Shown here piece by piece: positions 58,475 to 64,000 of a stretch of 64,000 nt of DNA. A program made the translations under genes and the position numbers. How positions within the stretch are numbered: the first letter of the stretch is position 1; the number at the start of each line of letters is the position of its first letter. This DNA comes from Ramlibacter tataouinensis (lineage in GTDB: Bacteria > Pseudomonadota > Gammaproteobacteria > Burkholderiales > Burkholderiaceae_C), in the NCBI RefSeq assembly GCF_001580455.1, contig NZ_CP010951.1, positions 2,505,001-2,569,000 on the forward strand, written 5' to 3'. The notes below the pieces were generated by a model. That model ran no database searches and was not told where the DNA came from. It worked only from the letters and a program-made list of their open reading frames with translations.

Positions 58475-58936
58475 TCAGGCGAGCGGCTGGACGCGTACGG
58501 CGATCACCTCGGCGCGCGCGCACTCCTGGCCTCGCTGCAGGACGACGCACTCCACGGTGGAGCGGCGCTCGCCCTTGTCCACCACCCGCGCGCGCAACTC
58601 GAGCGGCTGGTCGATCACCGCCGGCTTGAGGTAGCTCACCGACAGCTTGCCCGTGACGTAGGCGAACGGCAGCGCGGTGCCATCCATTTCGATGCCACTG
58701 TCGCGGCAGTGCGCGGCCATCGCGGTCCACATGGCATGGCAGTCCACCACCGAAGCGATCATCCCGCCGTACACCACACCGGGATGGCCGATGTGGAAGG
58801 GCTGGGGCTGCCAGCGGCAGACCAGCTCTTCCGGGCCGGCCCAGTGGCTCTTGATCTGCAGGCCCCGCTCGTTGAGCGACCCGCAGCCAAAGCAGTGCAC
58901 CTTGATGACGTCCTGCAGCGCGCGGCCTTCATCCAT
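58475..58936 (-). CDS. PaaI-type hotdog thioesterase
   Basis: A 153-aa hotdog protein. The start has HCFGCGSLNERGLQIKSHW, a lead often found in acyl-CoA thioesterases of this group; the core HPGVVYGGMIASVVDCHAMW has the catalytic Gly-Gly and Asp. Probably hydrolyses an acyl-CoA. The frame extends far upstream, but the ATG at 58936 is the first that matches the family. It is 38 nt downstream of the AraC-type gene's stop, on the same strand, so it may be controlled with it. Confidence 0.88.
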   Translation of the reverse strand: MDEGRALQDVIKVHCFGCGSLNERGLQIKSHWAGPEELVCRWQPQPFHIGHPGVVYGGMIASVVDCHAMWTAMAAHCRDSGIEMDGTALPFAYVTGKLSVSYLKPAVIDQPLELRARVVDKGERRSTVECVVLQRGQECARAEVIAVRVQPLA

Positions 58937-58974
58937 GGGTTTTCTCCGCGAATAGGGCGCTCGAGTGTAGTCAG

Positions 58975-59997
58975 TCAACGCCGCGCACGAAACTCGGCCG
59001 GACTGGCGCCAGTCCACTGGCGAAAGGCCCGGATGAAGCTCTTCTCGTTGCGAAAGCCGATGGCCTGGGCCACCTGCTTGAGCGGCTGCTCGGTGCGATA
59101 GAGCAGCTCGGCGGCGCGCTCGCGCCGCACCTCGTCCTTGAGCTGCTGCAGGCTCGCGCCTTCCTCCTTGAGCTGGCGGTGCAGGGTGCGCGCGGACAGG
59201 TGCAGCAGCCGGGCCAGGCCCTCGGCGCTGCGCGCCTGTTCCGGCCGCCCGACCAGGGCCTGCCGCACCTGCTCGACCAGCAGGCGGTCGCGCCGGTACT
59301 GCAGCACCGTGAGCGGCAGCGCGCGTTGCAGCATGCGGCGCAGCGCCGTCTCGTCGCGGCGCAGCGGCAGCATCAGGTAGCGCGCATCGAAGCGGATCGA
59401 GGCCTGCGCCGCCCGGAACTCGACCGGCCCCGGGAACATGAAGCGATAGGCCTCGGCATGCGGCGGCGCGGCGAAGGGAAATCGCGCGCCCTGCAGCGCG
59501 ATGCGCGAGTCGACGTACCAGCAGGCCAGGCCGTGGATGTTGCGCAGCACATGCACCAGGCAGAACTCGCGCGCCCCGGCGCCGTGGCGCGCAAGGTTGG
59601 CGCGCTCCTCGAGCGTGATCGCCGCGAGCTCGCCGTGGGACTGCAACTGCAACTCGATGTCGCCGGTGATCAGCCCGTGGTGGCGGCACCAGCGCTTGAG
59701 CGCAACGCCGAGGTTCGGCGAGCTGAGCGAGGCGCGCGCCAGCATGCCGTAGCTGCCCCATGGCAGGGGGCGGGCGAAGGCGCCCAGGCCCTCGTCGTCC
59801 AGCGCCTGCATCGCCGTCCCGGACAGGACTTCCATCTCCCGCGCGGTCATGCGCGCGTCCGCCAGCTGCAGCCGCTCTGGCGCGATCTGTGCCTGCTTCA
59901 GGACCTCCGCCGGGTTCACGCCGCCGCGCCGGCACGCGGCGGCGATCACCCGGGCGAAGGCCATCGGGGTGGCGGCCGTGGGGGCGGAAGGGGGCAT
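58975..59997 (-). CDS. AraC family transcriptional regulator
   Basis: A 340-aa protein with an N-terminal Arabinose_bd-like domain (about 15-200, as in OruR/ArgR-type AraC proteins; EFCLVHVLRNIHGLACWYVD) and a C-terminal double HTH (GLARLLHLSARTLHRQLKEE, then IGFRNEKSFIRAFRQWTGAS). Divergent from liuB, 147 nt away, so it is likely to control the liuB cluster. The ATG at 59997 is chosen; an ATG further upstream at 60033 region would add a short basic piece. No LiuR palindrome is seen in the gap. Confidence 0.9.
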   Translation of the reverse strand: MPPSAPTAATPMAFARVIAAACRRGGVNPAEVLKQAQIAPERLQLADARMTAREMEVLSGTAMQALDDEGLGAFARPLPWGSYGMLARASLSSPNLGVALKRWCRHHGLITGDIELQLQSHGELAAITLEERANLARHGAGAREFCLVHVLRNIHGLACWYVDSRIALQGARFPFAAPPHAEAYRFMFPGPVEFRAAQASIRFDARYLMLPLRRDETALRRMLQRALPLTVLQYRRDRLLVEQVRQALVGRPEQARSAEGLARLLHLSARTLHRQLKEEGASLQQLKDEVRRERAAELLYRTEQPLKQVAQAIGFRNEKSFIRAFRQWTGASPAEFRARR

Positions 59998-60144
59998 ATG
60001 GCACCGAAGTTTACTGGCAGGATTTGCAACCATGGCGGCATTCCTGCCCCGCGACGCGGATGCCCCGTCCGGCCCGCCCGGCGCTAGCATCGGGAGCATC
60101 GCCATGCACCCTGCCCGCCGCCCGGGCGCCAGAAGAGCCGCACC
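59998..60144. promoter_or_regulatory. divergent control region between AraC regulator and liuB
   Basis: A 147-nt gap between two starts. It has no ACGTAAACGT core. A direct repeat of GCATCG with a short gap (GCATCGGGAGCATCG, about 60088-60103) is the only motif I see. Promoters for both genes must be here. Confidence 0.5.
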
Positions 60145-61749
<1,605 letters not shown>

Positions 61750-61762
61750 GCGGGGGACGAGC

Positions 61763-62896
61763 TTGGAATCGATCTACCTTTCCGAGGAGCACGAGCGGCT
61801 GCGTGAGCAGGTCGCCCGTTTCATTGCCCGCGAAGTCGAGCCGCATGCCGACCAGTGGGAAGAGCAGGGCTTCGTGCCGCGCGAACTGCTGCGCCGCATG
61901 GGCGCGGCGGGCCTGTTCGGGCTGATGTACGAGTCGGCGTACGGCGGCGCCGAGGCCGACGCGCTGACCAACCTGGTGTTCGCCGAGGCGCTGTCGCAGT
62001 CGACCTATGCCGGCTTCATCATCACCGTGCTGGTCCACACCGACATGGCCAGTCCCCACCTGCACCATGCGGGCAGCCCGGCGCAGAAGGACAAGTACCT
62101 GCGCCGGGTCATCGCCGGCGAGCTGATCACGGCGGTGGCGATCACCGAGCCGGGCGCGGGCTCCGACGTCGCCGGCATCCGCACGACGGCGCGCCGCGAC
62201 GGTGATGCCTGGGTGCTCAACGGCACCAAGATGTTCATCACCAACGGCGTGCATGCCGACCTCTATTTCGTCGCGGCGAAGTCGGGGCCGGGAAAGCGCG
62301 AGGTTTCGATGTTCATCGTCGAGAAGGGCACGCCCGGCTTTTCGGTCGGCCGGGCGCTGAAGAAGACCGGCTGGCTCTCTTCCGACACCGCCGAGCTGGT
62401 GTTCGACAACGTGCGCATCCCGGCGGCCAACCTGCTGGGCGAGGAGGGCAGGGGCTTCTACTCGGTGATGAAGAACTTCCAGACCGAGCGCATCGCGCTG
62501 GCCGCGATGGCCGTGGGCCACTGCCAGCAGGCGCTGCGGCTGACGCTGGAGTACGTGAAGCAGCGCCAGGCCTTCGGCGGCGCGCTGTGGGACCAGCAGG
62601 TGATCCGCCAGCGGCTCTCGATGCTGGACGCGAAGACCCGCGCGGCGCGGCAGTTCATGTACCACTGCGCCTGGCGCGTCACGCAGGGCCACGACATCGT
62701 GCAGGACGTGTCCATGCTGAAGGCGCTGACCGGCGAGCTGGTCAATGAAGTGGTGCAGGCCTGCCAGCAGTTCCACGGCGGCATGGGCTACATCCGCGAG
62801 ACCGCGATCGAGCGGCTGTGGCGCGACGCCCGGGTGCTGGCCATCGGCGGCGGCGCCACCGAGGTGATGCTGGAGGAAGTGGCCAAGCGCTACTGA
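61763..62896 (+). CDS. acyl-CoA dehydrogenase, long/branched-chain type
   Basis: A 377-aa flavoenzyme. [13 protein letters not shown] and FHGGMGYIRETAIERLWRDA are family motifs. The usual catalytic Glu (YEGT) is replaced by AIGGGATEVMLEE, while NFQTERIALAA has a Glu at the isovaleryl-/long-chain dehydrogenase position. The substrate could be branched (citronellyl-CoA-like) or long-chain. It starts with TTG at 61763, with GGGGGAC upstream; no ATG is near. It lies between liuB and liuC. Confidence 0.88.
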   Translation: MESIYLSEEHERLREQVARFIAREVEPHADQWEEQGFVPRELLRRMGAAGLFGLMYESAYGGAEADALTNLVFAEALSQSTYAGFIITVLVHTDMASPHLHHAGSPAQKDKYLRRVIAGELITAVAITEPGAGSDVAGIRTTARRDGDAWVLNGTKMFITNGVHADLYFVAAKSGPGKREVSMFIVEKGTPGFSVGRALKKTGWLSSDTAELVFDNVRIPAANLLGEEGRGFYSVMKNFQTERIALAAMAVGHCQQALRLTLEYVKQRQAFGGALWDQQVIRQRLSMLDAKTRAARQFMYHCAWRVTQGHDIVQDVSMLKALTGELVNEVVQACQQFHGGMGYIRETAIERLWRDARVLAIGGGATEVMLEEVAKRY

Positions 62897-62917
62897 GCGG
62901 CAAGAAGGAAACCCATC

Positions 62918-63703
62918 ATGAAGCACCTGGAGCTGCGGTTCGACAGCGGCATCGCCACCGTCACGCTGAACCGCCCCGAAGTCCGCAACGCCTTCAACGA
63001 CGAGGTCATCGCCGAGCTCACCGCGGTGTTCGCCGAGCTCGGCGAGCGCGACGAAGTGCGCTGCATCGTGCTGGCGGCCAACGGCGCCGCTTTCTGCGCC
63101 GGGGCCGACCTGAACTGGATGAAGCGCATGGCGGAGTACACCCGCGAGGAGAACCTCGAGGACGCGCGCGCGCTGGCCGAGATGCTGCGCATGCTCTACC
63201 ACTGCGCCAAGCCGACGGTGGCGCGCGTCCAAGGCGACGTATATGCCGGCGGCATGGGGCTGGTGGCGGCCTGCGACATGGCGGTGTCGGTGGACGCCGC
63301 GAACTACTGCCTGAGCGAAGTCAAGCTCGGCCTCATCCCGGCGACCATCAGCCCCTACGTGATCCGGGCGATGGGCGCGCGCGCGGCGCACCGCTACTTC
63401 CTCACGGCCGAGCGTTTCGATGCGGCCGAGGCGCTGCGGATCGGCTTCGTGCACGAGGTGGTCAAGCCAGAAGCGCTGGAGGCCCGCGTCGGCGCGATCA
63501 CCCAGGCCCTGGTGCAGGCCGGGCCGGCCGCGATGAAGGCGTGCAAGGCGCTGGTGCAGGACGTGGCCGGCCGCGACATCACGCGCTCACTGATCGAGCG
63601 CACGGTGCAGGGCATCGCCGACATCCGCGTGAGCGACGAGGGCCGCGAAGGCATCCAGTCTTTCCTGCAAAAGCGCAAGCCCGGATGGCTCGCGCAGAAT
63701 TGA
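62918..63703 (+). CDS. liuC: 3-methylglutaconyl-CoA hydratase (enoyl-CoA hydratase family)
   Basis: A 261-aa crotonase-fold enzyme that hydrates 3-methylglutaconyl-CoA to HMG-CoA. FCAGADLNWMKRM is the LiuC/AUH-like oxyanion motif and VQGDVYAGGMGLVAACDMAV forms the second one; SEVKLGLIPATISPYVIRAM holds the catalytic Glu. The DLNWM sequence is typical of methylglutaconyl-CoA hydratases. AAGAAGGAAA lies before the ATG. The specific substrate is an inference from context and motif. Confidence 0.9.
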   Translation: MKHLELRFDSGIATVTLNRPEVRNAFNDEVIAELTAVFAELGERDEVRCIVLAANGAAFCAGADLNWMKRMAEYTREENLEDARALAEMLRMLYHCAKPTVARVQGDVYAGGMGLVAACDMAVSVDAANYCLSEVKLGLIPATISPYVIRAMGARAAHRYFLTAERFDAAEALRIGFVHEVVKPEALEARVGAITQALVQAGPAAMKACKALVQDVAGRDITRSLIERTVQGIADIRVSDEGREGIQSFLQKRKPGWLAQN

Positions 63704-63706
63704 CCC

Positions 63707-64000
63707 GTGGACGGCCTGGACCGCATCGTCGACACGCCGCAGCTGCTGGCGCTGGCGGCGGCGCTCGGCTGGCTGAGCGGCATCCGGCTCTACGCGGCGG
63801 TGCTGCTGACCGGGCTGGCGGGCTACTTCGGGCTGGTCGACCTGCCGCACGGCCTGAACGTGCTGCAGCACCCGGGTGTGCTGGGGGTCAGCGGCTTCAT
63901 GTGCTTCGTCGAGTTCTTCGCCGACAAGATTCCCTATGTGGACACGGTGTGGGACACCATCCACACGGTGATCCGCATTCCGGCCGGCGCGGCGCTGGCG
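63707..64000 (+). CDS. DUF4126 membrane protein (5' part, runs off the window)
   Basis: The frame begins at GTG 63707, 3 nt after the liuC stop. It reads DGLDRIVDTPQLLALAAALG, WLSGIRLYAAVLLTGLAGYF, then FVEFFADKIPYVDTVWDTIH, which are the DUF4126 signatures. Hydrophobic segments lie around residues 12-20 and 28-42. At least 98 codons are seen and no stop is reached. Function unknown; it is common in acyl-CoA clusters of Comamonadaceae (recalled). Confidence 0.88.
   Translation, partial: MDGLDRIVDTPQLLALAAALGWLSGIRLYAAVLLTGLAGYFGLVDLPHGLNVLQHPGVLGVSGFMCFVEFFADKIPYVDTVWDTIHTVIRIPAGAALA

Overview
The window is high-GC DNA from a betaproteobacterium, most probably a Comamonadaceae member of the Burkholderiales (Ramlibacter/Variovorax-like). 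The signs are the rRNA type, the codon use, a stand-alone 86-aa infA, a LiuR-type MerR regulator beside isovaleryl-CoA dehydrogenase, the aceK/carbonic anhydrase neighbourhood, and a GC-rich intergenic hairpin repeat that I associate with this family. The genus is inference.

Layout. 1-2.7 kb: 3' part of a 23S rRNA, a 5S rRNA and a strong terminator, ending an rrn operon. 2.7-7.8 kb (minus strand): a compact run of FFLEELY-motif protein, acyl-CoA ligase, metallo-beta-lactamase hydrolase and an exported thioredoxin-like protein. 7.8-14.5 kb (plus): alpha/beta hydrolase, LuxR-type regulator, Crp/Fnr regulator, protealysin-like M4 protease and a large zinc-ribbon/class III cyclase/AAA/TPR protein. 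14.5-17.5 kb: methyltransferase and unknown gene (translationally coupled), then hppD with a divergent Lrp/AsnC regulator. 17.5-26.2 kb: acetyltransferase, corC, lnt, glyQ, glyS, gmhB, plsC and a YgjP-like metalloprotease, a housekeeping run.

26.2-36.2 kb is an acyl-CoA/leucine catabolism region: MBL hydrolase, LiuR-like MerR regulator, thioesterase, isovaleryl-CoA dehydrogenase, carbonic anhydrase, aceK, thiolase, SDR and a second acyl-CoA dehydrogenase. Two near-identical LiuR-type operators, one of them a perfect 26-bp palindrome, flank the regulator. The rest of the leucine pathway (methylcrotonyl-CoA carboxylase beta subunit, another acyl-CoA dehydrogenase, methylglutaconyl-CoA hydratase, DUF4126 gene) lies at 60.1-64.0 kb, behind a divergent AraC-type regulator.

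The 24 kb between them is mixed. It holds an iron(III) ABC importer with a Fur-like box and an unusual divergent order, a small membrane protein, a HAD phosphatase and ferredoxin-NADP reductase. It also holds a 1723-aa RTX/VCBS protein with eight nearly identical 121-aa repeats, a cytochrome c lipoprotein and a Wza-like export protein. A GH5-type cellulase lipoprotein, an aldo/keto reductase and infA with a structured leader follow, then a pair of paralogous unknown proteins, a secreted lipoprotein of unknown function and a thioesterase.

I see no phage, CRISPR array, transposase, tRNA or defence system. The observations most worth a second look are the LiuR operators, the VCBS repeat array, the cyclase/Crp/M4 neighbourhood, the paralogous pair with its 15-bp repeats, and the infA leader.
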